Shown here: positions 38,187 to 47,054 of the stretch, piece by piece
How positions within the stretch are numbered: position 1 is the stretch's first letter
Layout: every line of letters begins with the position of its first letter
Source of the DNA: Flavobacteriales bacterium
GTDB taxonomy: Bacteria > Bacteroidota > Bacteroidia > Flavobacteriales_F > PHOS-HE28
NCBI GenBank assembly: GCA_016702645.1
Contig: JADJDP010000028.1
Coordinates: 1 to 64,000, forward strand
Direction: 5' to 3'
DNA: 64,000 bases
Notes under the pieces: generated by a model
Seen by the model: the letters and a program-made list of their open reading frames with translations, nothing else
Databases searched by the model: none
Told to the model about the DNA's origin: nothing
Program-made: the position numbers and the translations under genes

Positions 38187-38729
38187 ATGGACCCGTCGAT
38201 CGCGGACTACCTTTCGTCGGATTTCAACAAGGTTATCCCCATGAACGGCATGGTCACCCTATTGCACGAGTACGCAGCCTATGATCTGTGGGCGAACACG
38301 CGCTTCGTGGAGCGCTTGGAGCGTGAGCCGGACGGGGTCCTCGATACCGTCACACCTAGCAGTTTTCCTTCCCTGCGGAAGACCGTTCTGCACATCCGCG
38401 ATGCGGAGAACGCGTGGATGTGCCGCCTCGAGGGTGTGCCCGTTCCATGGCCAGCCGAGGACACAACGGATCTGAGGGGGCTGCTTCGTGTGAACCGCCG
38501 CCTCCACGAACTGGTGCTGGGCTCCGACGATACCGCGTTGATGACCATTCACGAGTACCGAACGCTGAAGGGGGATGCGCAACGATCCACAGCTTGGCGC
38601 ATGCTCCACCATTGTTTCAACCACAGCACGCAACATCGCGGGCAGTTGATCACCATGATGCGGGCGCTCGGGCTGGGGGACATCCCGGCCAACGACCTGG
38701 TGGTGTATCAGCGAACATTAACAGCCTGA
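38187..38729 (+). CDS. DinB-family protein
   Basis: About 180 residues of the DinB/YfiT-like four-helix metalloenzyme fold. The first helix has EYAAYDLWANTRFVERLE with its His nearby, the second carries VLHIRDAENAWMCRLEG, and the third has HHCFNHSTQHRGQLITMMRA, giving the three-His metal site. A later start at 38241 (MNGMVTLLHEY) is equally possible; I keep the earlier ATG. Family members include thiol-dependent transferases and damage-inducible proteins; the substrate is unknown. Confidence 0.83.
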   Translation: MDPSIADYLSSDFNKVIPMNGMVTLLHEYAAYDLWANTRFVERLEREPDGVLDTVTPSSFPSLRKTVLHIRDAENAWMCRLEGVPVPWPAEDTTDLRGLLRVNRRLHELVLGSDDTALMTIHEYRTLKGDAQRSTAWRMLHHCFNHSTQHRGQLITMMRALGLGDIPANDLVVYQRTLTA

Positions 38730-38769
38730 GAACATTGGGTTAACATGGCGCTGGGTCTTTTGCGGCGCG

Positions 38770-39969
38770 ATGTACCGACCCCATACCCAATGGGCGCTGG
38801 CCATGCTATTGCTGGTCACGCCTTGCGCCCTGCTTGCGCAGACCGAGAGCGACGAACGAGCGCTCATTGAGATCCACGACGGCGTCACCATCAGCAAGGA
38901 CTCCTTGTTCCTGCTGAATCTGCGCTTCCGGATGCAGAACCGCATGGGTTTCACCACGGTGAGCGGTGATGACCTGAGCATCAAGGCCGTGGAGGCCCGG
39001 GTGCGGCGACTGCGTTTGCGGTTCGATGGTTTCGTGTTGAACGATCGCATACGCTACTACCTGCAATTGAACTTCTCCCGCCAGGACCTCGATCTGGAGA
39101 GCGACGTGATCGCCCAACCGGTGCGCGACGCGATGGTGTACTATCACTTCAACAAGAACACCTACATCGGATTTGGACAGAGCAAATTGCCGGGGAACAG
39201 GCAACGCGTAACGAGCAGCGGTAACCTGCAGTTCCCGGACCGCTCCATCGCCAACAGCACCTTCACCTTGGACCGCGACTTCGGGGTTTTCGCCTACCAC
39301 ACACTGCCGATCGGCCAGCAACAAGTGCAGTTCAAAGCAGCGATCAGCTCGGGGGATGGTCGCGGTGCCGTGCCGATCAACGAGGGCATGGCCTACACGG
39401 GCCGTATCGAGTGGTTGCCCCTCGGTTCCTTTTCCAACAAGGGCGACTATAGCGAGGGGGATCTGGAGTTCGAGCCAAAGCCCAAGCTCTCCGTCGCTGG
39501 GGGGTATTGTTACAACGATCGCGCTACGCGCACCGGCGGTCAGCTCGGTTCCGAATTGTACGCGTTCACGGATATGACCACCTTCATCGCCGACCTCCTG
39601 TACAAACAGCAGGGCTGGGCGCTGTCAGCTGAGTATTTCGACCGCCAGAGCGAAGAGCCGATCACCACGAACGAGGACGGCGATGTGCGCTTCATCACCA
39701 CAGGTACCGGCGTCAATGTGCAGCTGAGCAAGATCCTTCGCAGCAAGTATGAGTTCGCTGGACGATACACCCTGGTGGAACCCACCGGCGACGTGGCCGA
39801 ACTACGCGACCGTACGGAGGAGGCGCTGCTGGGTGCAACGAAGTACCTCAACGGTCATCGCATCAAACTGCAGCTATACGCCGGGTACCGATGGACGGAT
39901 GAGCAGATGATGTTGGACCATCCCGGCAATAGTTGGACGACCCTGTTCCAAGTGGAGTTCGGGATCTGA
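38770..39969 (+). CDS. Phosphate-selective porin O/P-like outer-membrane porin
   Basis: A 399-residue protein with signal peptide ending ALLAQ. Strand-rich barrel text includes VRRLRLRFDGFVLNDRIRYY, YYHFNKNTYIGFGQSKLPGN and TSSGNLQFPDRSIANSTF, typical of the OprO/OprP porin family found across Bacteroidota. It ends FQVEFGI with a terminal aromatic strand. Anion or phosphate passage is the family's known role; no pho regulatory gene is adjacent. It converges on purB with 13 bp between stops. Confidence 0.87.
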   Translation: MYRPHTQWALAMLLLVTPCALLAQTESDERALIEIHDGVTISKDSLFLLNLRFRMQNRMGFTTVSGDDLSIKAVEARVRRLRLRFDGFVLNDRIRYYLQLNFSRQDLDLESDVIAQPVRDAMVYYHFNKNTYIGFGQSKLPGNRQRVTSSGNLQFPDRSIANSTFTLDRDFGVFAYHTLPIGQQQVQFKAAISSGDGRGAVPINEGMAYTGRIEWLPLGSFSNKGDYSEGDLEFEPKPKLSVAGGYCYNDRATRTGGQLGSELYAFTDMTTFIADLLYKQQGWALSAEYFDRQSEEPITTNEDGDVRFITTGTGVNVQLSKILRSKYEFAGRYTLVEPTGDVAELRDRTEEALLGATKYLNGHRIKLQLYAGYRWTDEQMMLDHPGNSWTTLFQVEFGI

Positions 39970-39982
39970 TAAGGTCAGGCGC

Positions 39983-41349
39983 TCAAGGCATCACTCGCCC
40001 AAGCAGGTCGATGCCCGTGTAGTTGTGCGGGCTGAGTTTGTGGAGTCGTTCCTTCACATCAGCCGCCACATCGAGGGCGTCTATGAAAGCCCGCATGTCC
40101 TGCTCGGTGATGCGCTCCTTGCCACGCGTGAGTTCCTTCAACCGCTCATAGGGCTGCGGATAGCCTGCCCTGCGCAGGATCGTCTGGATGCCTTCAGCGA
40201 TCACCGGCCACTGTGTATCGAGGTCACGACGGATGGCGGTTTCGTTAAGCAGCAGTTTGCCCAAGCCCTTGCGCACGGCATCAAGCGCGAGCATGGTGTG
40301 CGCCATGGGCACGCCGATGTTCCGCGTGGTCGTGCTGTCCGTGAGATCGCGTTGCAGGCGGCTGATGGGCAACTTCTCGCTGAGGAAGGTGAACATGGCG
40401 TTCGCCACCCCGAAGTTGCCCTCGGCGTTCTCGAAATCGATCGGGTTCACCTTGTGCGGCATCGCGCTACTGCCGATCTCGCCTGCTTGATCCGCTGGCG
40501 GAAGTAGTCCATGCTGATGTAGGTCCACACATCGCGGCACAGGTCCACGAGTATGGTGTTCACGCGGCGCATGGCATCGAAAAGCGCGGCGAGGTGGTCG
40601 TAGTGTTCGATCTGCGTGGTGAACTGCTGGCGGTTCAGCCCCAGTTTTTCATCGAGGAACCGATCCGCGAGCTGCACCCAATCCAGTTCAGGATAGGCTG
40701 CGTGGTGCGCGTTGAAGTTGCCCGTTGCACCGCCGAATTTTCCGGTGAAGGGTACTTCACGTAGCAGCTTCAGTTGGTGATCGATCCGTTCCACGAAGAC
40801 CTGGAGTTCCTTTCCCAATCGCGTGGGCGATGCCGGTTGGCCGTGGGTTCGCGCAAGCATGGGCACCTGCGCCCATTCCAACGCATACCCATGGAGCTTG
40901 TCCCGCAGTTCGATCATCGCTGGCAGGTAGGCTTCAAAAAGGAAATCCTTGATCAGTAGCGGAAGCGCCGTGTTGTTGATGTCCTGACTGGTGAGCGCGA
41001 AGTGGACGAACTCCTTTTGTTTTTCGAGCCCCGCCTCTTCCAACCGCTCCTTCAGGAAATACTCGATGGCCTTCACATCGTGGTTCGTCACCTTCTCGAT
41101 GTCCTTTATCCGCTGCGCGTCGCTCGTGCTCAAGTCGCCGATGCGGGCACGAACGGGTTCCAATTTCTTCAGCGGTGTGCCTGCGAGTTCGGGCAGGGGG
41201 ATCTCACACAGAAAGGTGAAATAGTCCAATTCCACCCGCAGGCGGTAGTTCATCAATGCCTGTTCGCTGAACCAACGGGCCAAGCCACGTGTGCGATCCC
41301 GGTAGCGGCCGTCGATGGGAGAAATGGCGGTGAGGGCGTCGAGGTCCAT
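39983..41349 (-). CDS. purB: Adenylosuccinate lyase, frameshifted near 40487
   Basis: Purine-synthesis enzyme of about 455 residues that cleaves adenylosuccinate and SAICAR. The N-terminal part reads MDLDALTAISPIDGRYRDRT, with NHDVKAIEYFL, LTSQDINNTALP and MLARTHGQPASPTRLGKEL. A missing base near 40487 shifts the frame inside the signature, which continues as GEIGSSAMPHKVNPIDFENA with the catalytic Ser loop. The rest of the C-terminal domain is intact to 39983. The CAAAGGTA sequence at 41368-41375 is a TACCTTTG box 19 bases from the ATG. Essential gene, so a sequencing error is most likely. Confidence 0.94.
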
Positions 41350-41403
41350 GCGGGTTGTGAGGGGGGCCAAAGGTAGCCAGCCGCCTTCGCGCATCTTTGC
41401 GGC

Positions 41404-42204
41404 ATGTCCTTCTCGCGCGACTTCGGTCAGGGTTCATCCGGGTTCTTCCGTGCGTTCGGTTTCGTGTTCGGTAACGGCATGTGGTGGATGTTCCTCGTGC
41501 CCATCCTGCTGTGGTTGTTGCTGGCATTCGGTATGTACCATCTGCTGGAGATGGCCACGGACCAGGTTGGTGGGTGGGCATCGGGGTATTTGCAGATACC
41601 CGTCGAAGCGGACGAAGCGGGATGGTGGAGCGATGTGAAGTCCTGGCTCAACGGAGCGCGCGAAACGGTGGTGTCGTGGATCCTGCGACTGGCCGTGGGC
41701 TACGTTCTCTTCATTGCGAACAAGTACATCGTGCTGGTGCTGCTCTCGCCATTGCTGGCTTACGCGAGCGAGCGGGCCGAGGAGATCGTCACCGGGCGCG
41801 TGTTCCCGTTCAGTTTCCCCCAACTGATGAAGGACGCCCTGCGTGGTGCGCTCATCGCCATCCGCAACGGTGTGCTTGAAGTAGCGATCTCCATCGGCAT
41901 CTGGGTCCTCACCCTCTTCGTGCCGATCCTCGTGCCGTTCAGTTTCATCATCCTCTTCCTCGTCTCGGCCTATTTCTACGGGTTCTCCATGTTCGACTAT
42001 GTGTTCGAGCGTCGCCGGATGCGCATCAGCGAAAGCGTTCACGCGGTGAACAGCCAGCGTGGGGCGGTCATCGCGAACGGGATCTTCTTCAGCCTGTTGA
42101 TGAAGATCCCGCTGATAGGCCTGATGCTTGCGCCCGTGATGGCCAGTGTGGGCGCCGTGCTGGCAACGGTGAAGAAGGAGGGCACGGCGGTGACGACGTA
42201 CTGA
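41404..42204 (+). CDS. EI24-domain (CysZ-like) membrane protein
   Basis: A 266-residue inner-membrane protein with four to six hydrophobic segments. It shows the EI24/CysZ pattern with SPLLAYASERAEEIVTG after a long membrane helix, YFYGFSMFDYVFERRRMRIS, and a C-terminal LMLAPVMASVGAVLATV. CysZ is a sulfate permease in enterobacteria; whether this one moves sulfate is unknown. Convergent by one base with the GDYXXLXY gene. Confidence 0.83.
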   Translation: MSFSRDFGQGSSGFFRAFGFVFGNGMWWMFLVPILLWLLLAFGMYHLLEMATDQVGGWASGYLQIPVEADEAGWWSDVKSWLNGARETVVSWILRLAVGYVLFIANKYIVLVLLSPLLAYASERAEEIVTGRVFPFSFPQLMKDALRGALIAIRNGVLEVAISIGIWVLTLFVPILVPFSFIILFLVSAYFYGFSMFDYVFERRRMRISESVHAVNSQRGAVIANGIFFSLLMKIPLIGLMLAPVMASVGAVLATVKKEGTAVTTY

Positions 42205-42795
42205 TCACGGGGCGTTCAGCCACTCGTGGATGGACCGATCACTTACGATCAGGTCCTCGATCACGGCTTCACCGTTGTACACGCGCACCTTGGCATAGGC
42301 TGGTAGCGGTTGCGTCACAACACCGTCGTTCCATTCGGGTGCCAGCATCGTTTCGGTCTTCGCACCGTCGCCTTCCTCCAAGTAGTACCGATCGAAGGGC
42401 AATTCGACGCTGTTCACGCTGCCTCCCATCGCGCCCCAGTGTTCCACACGGATGTACGCGCCGTTCGCTGGCGGTTCCGCGAGCAGCTCCGCGATCACCG
42501 CGTAGCCCGATGTGTCGCTCACGGTCAACCGTGCGTACGATGTTTGTTCCAGCCAGGCGCTTTGGTCCGTGGCAGCGTCAGGGAAAGGGTGCGGGTTGCT
42601 CCACGCCCCGCTGCTCGCCTCGAAGCTCAGCACAACGTACTCCCCACGGAAGGGGTCGCGTGGGTCGATGGGTGCCGTCCGGAACTTGAACACTTCGCCC
42701 TCGCGCAACACGCGTTCATGCGCCACGATCATCCACGCGGGCACGGCCAGCTGCGCCACCGCGATCACGAGGAAGAGGACGGCGCTACGACGCAT
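42205..42795 (-). CDS. GDYXXLXY-domain protein
   Basis: About 196 residues with one N-terminal membrane helix (RSAVLFLVIAVAQLAVPAWM). It has the signature RDPFRGEYVVLSFEA, the form GDYxxLxY takes here, and an extracytoplasmic strand-rich rest. I chose the ATG at 42795 because it overlaps the DUF2157 stop by 11 bases; an earlier ATG at 42816 is possible. Such proteins are regularly encoded with DUF2157 membrane proteins, as here. Biochemical role unknown. Confidence 0.82.
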   Translation of the reverse strand: MRRSAVLFLVIAVAQLAVPAWMIVAHERVLREGEVFKFRTAPIDPRDPFRGEYVVLSFEASSGAWSNPHPFPDAATDQSAWLEQTSYARLTVSDTSGYAVIAELLAEPPANGAYIRVEHWGAMGGSVNSVELPFDRYYLEEGDGAKTETMLAPEWNDGVVTQPLPAYAKVRVYNGEAVIEDLIVSDRSIHEWLNAP

Positions 42796-44068
42796 TCGCA
42801 CCCTTGTTGCGCGCACGCACCATGCGCAGGTTCATGTACAGGAAACCGATACCGATGGCGATGAAGACCAGGCCACGCAGCACGAAGCTCATGTCCGTGT
42901 CGAAGAAGCGCATAAGGAGGGTGGTGCTCAGGATCACCAAGCCGAGGTTCATGCGGCGCAGCGATCCGCGCTGGATGCCATGTTTCACGTTGAGCACGCC
43001 CATGGCCAGCAAGGAGAGGTTCACGAGGATGGAAGCGCCTACGGGGGAAACAAGGCTAACCGCGTAGCAGATCAGGAAGAGCCACCAACCTTCCGGATAC
43101 GGCCACGCTTCGAAGAGCTTGCGGTGTCGGAGTGTGATCGCATAAGTGGCTGCGCCGATCAGGCAGAGAACGACGATGCCGATCAGGTCGCGTTGAAGGC
43201 CGAGATGATCGGAGCGATGGTCATCGAACCAGACCACCCGGAAACTGAAGATGCAGAAGATCACCAGCATCGTCGCTCCACCCACGAGGACCCACGGCCA
43301 CGTGCGCAATGTGCGGCCGTGATGCAACCAGGGGACGAGGGTGAACGCGGCAGCCATCGCGACAAGACCCAAGGAGTGTTCGATCTCCCAGTCAGTGTAG
43401 AAGAACTGGCTGCACATGCCCACGGTGAGCGCCATGAAGAGGCTGAGCCACCAGAAACCGACGCCCATGCCGTTCTCTCGCGCTTGCCGCAGATAGAACG
43501 GCACCGCCGCAGCAAGCAGGAGCAGCAGCAACCACGGACGATCGTTGCCGTGCTCCAAACGGAAGAGCCAGCCATACCAAGTGATCATGGACAGGTAGCA
43601 CAGCGCAACAATGAGCGAACCGGGCAGGTAGAGCAGCGGTGCGATCAACAAGGCGCATAGGAAGAGGTAGCCCTCCAGATCGCCGCTGATGTGGTAGATC
43701 TGGCTGATGAGCGCTACGCATGCGCACAAACCGCACGCAAGCAACACGGCACTTCCCTCGCGCCACGAAGCAACACCCGCTTTGTGTTGCAAGGCGTACC
43801 ATACCAAGCCTTGGCCGAGCAATACAGGCGCGAAGGCGAGCACAGTGCGCGCCATGTGCGGCAGATCGTCCCAGTTGTGGGCCACGATGAGGATGATGCC
43901 CATGCCCACCAACAAACTGCCCAGGATGGCGAACACCAGCAGCATCCGGTTGCCGCTTTGTGCGGCATCGGTGGCGTAGCGCGCTCGGATGCGCTCTGCT
44001 TGCTCAGCGCTGATCAAGCCCTCGCCAACAAGCTGCGGGAGCGCATCAAGGAGCTTGGGTGCGGACAT
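42785..44068 (-). CDS. DUF2157 multi-pass membrane protein
   Basis: About 427 residues. A cytoplasmic N-terminal segment (LVGEGLISAEQAERIRARYA) matches DUF2157, followed by around twelve hydrophobic segments (GSLLVGMGIILIVAHNWDDL is the family hallmark). It overlaps the GDYXXLXY gene. A TACCTTCA box lies at 44074-44081, six bases before the ATG at 44068, so the transcript would be leaderless. Function of the family is unknown. Confidence 0.85.
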   Translation of the reverse strand: MSAPKLLDALPQLVGEGLISAEQAERIRARYATDAAQSGNRMLLVFAILGSLLVGMGIILIVAHNWDDLPHMARTVLAFAPVLLGQGLVWYALQHKAGVASWREGSAVLLACGLCACVALISQIYHISGDLEGYLFLCALLIAPLLYLPGSLIVALCYLSMITWYGWLFRLEHGNDRPWLLLLLLAAAVPFYLRQARENGMGVGFWWLSLFMALTVGMCSQFFYTDWEIEHSLGLVAMAAAFTLVPWLHHGRTLRTWPWVLVGGATMLVIFCIFSFRVVWFDDHRSDHLGLQRDLIGIVVLCLIGAATYAITLRHRKLFEAWPYPEGWWLFLICYAVSLVSPVGASILVNLSLLAMGVLNVKHGIQRGSLRRMNLGLVILSTTLLMRFFDTDMSFVLRGLVFIAIGIGFLYMNLRMVRARNKGANAS

Positions 44069-44093
44069 CGGGTTGAAGGTAGCTGCCAACGCA

Positions 44094-44120
44094 GAACGGC
44101 GACCTCATCGGTCGCCGTTC
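44094..44120. terminator. Perfect 11-bp hairpin between DUF2157 and S46 genes
   Basis: GAACGGCGACC/GGTCGCCGTTC around a TCATC loop. It is placed after the S46 stop on the minus strand, but with no clear U-run in that direction. Confidence 0.5.
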
Positions 44121-44162
44121 TCGTATTTCAGGTGTGCCCCGGGCTTGACGCGGGGTCGAATT

Positions 44163-46412
44163 CTACTTCTTCGGAGACTTCACCGTGCCACGCGCGGGTG
44201 CAACGATGGTGGCAGGTTCAGCGGGAACAGCCATTTGCGCCTTTGGTTCTTCGGGGGCTTTCCGCTGCACCAGCGTCATCTCGTTCACCAGGTGCCCGGC
44301 ACCGGCAAGCTTGTCGATGCACCAGAGCACGTAGCGGATGTCCACGCTGATGGTGCGCTGCAGTTCGGGTTCGAAGGCGATGTCGCCGCTCATGGCTTCC
44401 CAGTTGCCATCGAAGGCAATGCCGATGAGTTCGCCGTTGCCGTTGATCACCGGGCTGCCGCTGTTACCGCCGGTGATGTCGTTGTTGCTGATGAAGCAGG
44501 TCACGAGTTCGCCGTTCGCATCGGCATACCGTCCATAGTCCTTCTTCAGCAGGAGTTCACGCTCGCGTGCAGGCACGATGAACTCATCGTTGGTGGGGTC
44601 CTCTTTCTCGAGGATGCCCGCCGCCGTGGTCACATGCTTGTAGAACATGCCATCGCCGGGGACATAGCTGCCCACCTGTCCGTAGGTGAGGCGCATGGTG
44701 CTGTTGGCATTTGGGTACCAGCTCTTGGCAGGGTCTTTTTCGCGCATGGCGGCCACCATGAGGCGATAGCCCTTGTCCAGATCGCCTTGGCTGGCGTCCA
44801 CTGCCGGGCCGATGACGTTGCGAAAGTGGTTCAGGCAGCTTTCCGCCGCCGTGAAGCCCATGTCCTTTTGCAGCGCTTTCAACGTTGGCTTGGCCAGGAA
44901 GGCGTCGAGCTTCTTGCGATCGGTGAGGATGCTGCTGGCGAACATCGCCTTGGCCCACGCTTCGAAGTTGCCCTTGTACTTTTTCTGGATGGTGGCCATG
45001 ATCTCCGGCTGCATGTCGGCGGCCAGGTCCTCGTGCATCATGCGGAACATGGCTGCGGTCACTTTCTCATCGGTAGCGGGGTTGTAGTCCTTCCAGAACT
45101 CGTCCGCCGCACCTTGCACGCGCGCCACCATGGCGCTCACCTTGGCAGCGTCCTTCGGGTCGGTCGCCAGTTGCATTTTCAAACCATACAACCGGAAACC
45201 GAGCATGACGGCTTCGCTACCAAATGCCGCCTCCTGCATGTAGGTGTTGGCCTTCTCCCACTTGGTCCGATCGGCATAGCCCTTCTCCAGCAAGGTGATC
45301 ACATCGCCATACTTGGCCTTGCGGCCGGCATCGGCGTTCACCCATGCCACGAGCGCATCCTCCTGTGCCTTCTTCTTGTCGTACACATGCAGGCGCTTCA
45401 GACCGCGTTGCTGACCGATGAAGTACTTCCAGTAGTTGCTGATGCTCGCGTACTTGCTCGCGTACTGGATCCGCACGGCATCGCTCTGGTCCATGTCCTG
45501 TTTCATCAGCTCCAGCTTCTTGCCACGGATCTTCACGCGACTGGGCTGTTCGATGTCCAGCGCCAGTTTCACGCCATGGCTGCTCAGGAAACGATCGGTG
45601 CTGCCGGGGTAGCCCATCACCATGGCGAAATCACCCTCCTGCACGCCTTGCAGGCTCACAGGGAAGTGCCACTTCGGTTTGAAGGGGATGTTGGCTTCGC
45701 TGGGATCGGCGGGTTCGCCATCGGGGCCGGTGTACACGCGGAACATGCTGAAGTCACCGGTATGGCGTGGCCACATCCAGTTGTCGGTGTCGCCACCGAA
45801 CTTGCCGATGGCGCTGGGCGGGGTGCCCACCAGGCGCACGTCACGGTAGGTCTTGTACACGAAGAGGTAGAACTCGTTCCCTTCGAACATGATCTTGAAG
45901 TCGGCGCTCAAGCCGTTCTCTTTACCAACGGCGGTCTTGAGCTTGCCGGCGATCTCCTGGATCTTCTCACTGCGCGCTTCCTCGGTCATGTCAGCGGTGA
46001 GTTCGCCAAGCACGCGCTCGGTAACATCGTCGATGCGCTGCAGGAAGCTCACGTTGAAACCAGCGGCCAGTTCGTCCTTGCGGGTCATGGCCCAGAAGCC
46101 ATCGGTGAGGTAGTCGTGCTCCACGCTGCTGAGGCTCTGGATCGCATCATAGCCACAGTGGTGGTTGGTGAGGAAGAGGCCTTCGGCGCTCACCATTTCG
46201 CCGCTGCAGAAACCGCCGCCCAAACGCACAACGGCGTCCTTGATGCCGCTGCGGTTGATGTCGTAGATGTCCTCGGCCGTGAGTTTGAAGCCGAGCTTCT
46301 GCATCTCGGCTTCGTTGATCTGCTTCAGTTTGGAGAGCAGCCACATGCCCTCGTGGGCCTGCGCACCCATCACCAGGATGGCGCTGATGCACAGTAGGAG
46401 AATACGCTTCAT
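44163..46412 (-). CDS. S46-family dipeptidyl-peptidase (DPP7-like)
   Basis: A 749-residue periplasmic serine exopeptidase that releases dipeptides from peptide N-termini. Signal peptide MKRILLLCISAILVMGAQA. The chymotrypsin-fold triad is visible: His in FLTNHHCGYDAI, Ser in DITGGNSGSPVING, and an Asp between. The residue 18 after the catalytic Ser (in FDGNWEAMSGDI) is Gly, as in DPP7 for hydrophobic P1, rather than the Arg of DPP11 for acidic P1. This places it with DPP7 (inference from known families). A TACATTTG box lies at 46445-46452. Fits a peptide-feeding lifestyle. Confidence 0.93.
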   Translation of the reverse strand: MKRILLLCISAILVMGAQAHEGMWLLSKLKQINEAEMQKLGFKLTAEDIYDINRSGIKDAVVRLGGGFCSGEMVSAEGLFLTNHHCGYDAIQSLSSVEHDYLTDGFWAMTRKDELAAGFNVSFLQRIDDVTERVLGELTADMTEEARSEKIQEIAGKLKTAVGKENGLSADFKIMFEGNEFYLFVYKTYRDVRLVGTPPSAIGKFGGDTDNWMWPRHTGDFSMFRVYTGPDGEPADPSEANIPFKPKWHFPVSLQGVQEGDFAMVMGYPGSTDRFLSSHGVKLALDIEQPSRVKIRGKKLELMKQDMDQSDAVRIQYASKYASISNYWKYFIGQQRGLKRLHVYDKKKAQEDALVAWVNADAGRKAKYGDVITLLEKGYADRTKWEKANTYMQEAAFGSEAVMLGFRLYGLKMQLATDPKDAAKVSAMVARVQGAADEFWKDYNPATDEKVTAAMFRMMHEDLAADMQPEIMATIQKKYKGNFEAWAKAMFASSILTDRKKLDAFLAKPTLKALQKDMGFTAAESCLNHFRNVIGPAVDASQGDLDKGYRLMVAAMREKDPAKSWYPNANSTMRLTYGQVGSYVPGDGMFYKHVTTAAGILEKEDPTNDEFIVPARERELLLKKDYGRYADANGELVTCFISNNDITGGNSGSPVINGNGELIGIAFDGNWEAMSGDIAFEPELQRTISVDIRYVLWCIDKLAGAGHLVNEMTLVQRKAPEEPKAQMAVPAEPATIVAPARGTVKSPKK

Positions 46413-46523
46413 GATAAGGGTTTCTAGGGGTTGACGAAGGGGGGCAAATGTAGGCGGCCAAGGCATCCGGGATGGACCGTTCAGGGACGAACCGGGGGGC
46501 AGGGGACGGAAGCGTGTTGCAGG

Positions 46524-47054
46524 CTACGGCTCTGCCACCAGCGGCTTCCATGGCAAGGGCAACAGCTGTTCGTCGGCGAACGCTGCCAAGGCTTTGAAGC
46601 CTGCCGGCTGGCCCACCCTACCAATGACCTTTTTGGTCACGCCACCGCCTGAAACGCGGATCACCGTGCTCGGCAGGTCCGTTACCTCCCCGTCGTACTT
46701 GTCCTGCATGGCGAAGAATCCCAGGCTCTCGGCCTTGTTGAACAGCGCCAACATGGTGGCTTGGTCCACACGGGTCGTGTGCTTGCCTTGTTTTTCCATG
46801 TTGCTGCGGCCATCATAGGTGGCGAAGCCGCTGCGGTACACCTCGATCCGGTAGGCCTTGCATGTGCCGAAGCACGGTGTGCGTTCCATGCTGAAGAAAA
46901 GGGAATCGGATCTCTCCGCACCGCCGAGGATCGGTACGCTTTGGATCGGTGTGCCTGTCGGCTCCACCGGGGGTGGTGGCGGTACGTCGTCGGCCACCGC
47001 GCGCTTCTCGTTGTGGCACGCGAGCAACCCAAAGACCAGCACTGGAAGGATCAT
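46524..47054 (-). CDS. DUF6438-domain lipoprotein
   Basis: A 176-residue lipoprotein: signal MILPVLVFGLLAC with lipobox LLAC, then a Pro-rich linker. The domain has ERTPCFGTCKAYRIEVYRSG, the Cys pair that marks DUF6438, followed by FATYDGRSN. The ATG at 47054 overlaps the likely true end of yidC, so it is co-transcribed with it. Function of the domain unknown. Confidence 0.78.
   Translation of the reverse strand: MILPVLVFGLLACHNEKRAVADDVPPPPPVEPTGTPIQSVPILGGAERSDSLFFSMERTPCFGTCKAYRIEVYRSGFATYDGRSNMEKQGKHTTRVDQATMLALFNKAESLGFFAMQDKYDGEVTDLPSTVIRVSGGGVTKKVIGRVGQPAGFKALAAFADEQLLPLPWKPLVAEP

Noticed and set aside
43989..46397. Plus-strand open frame of about 800 codons opposite the S46 peptidase
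   Set aside because: It mirrors the codon pattern of the real minus-strand gene, has a biased His/Val/Gln composition and no domain. The S46 protein explains the region.
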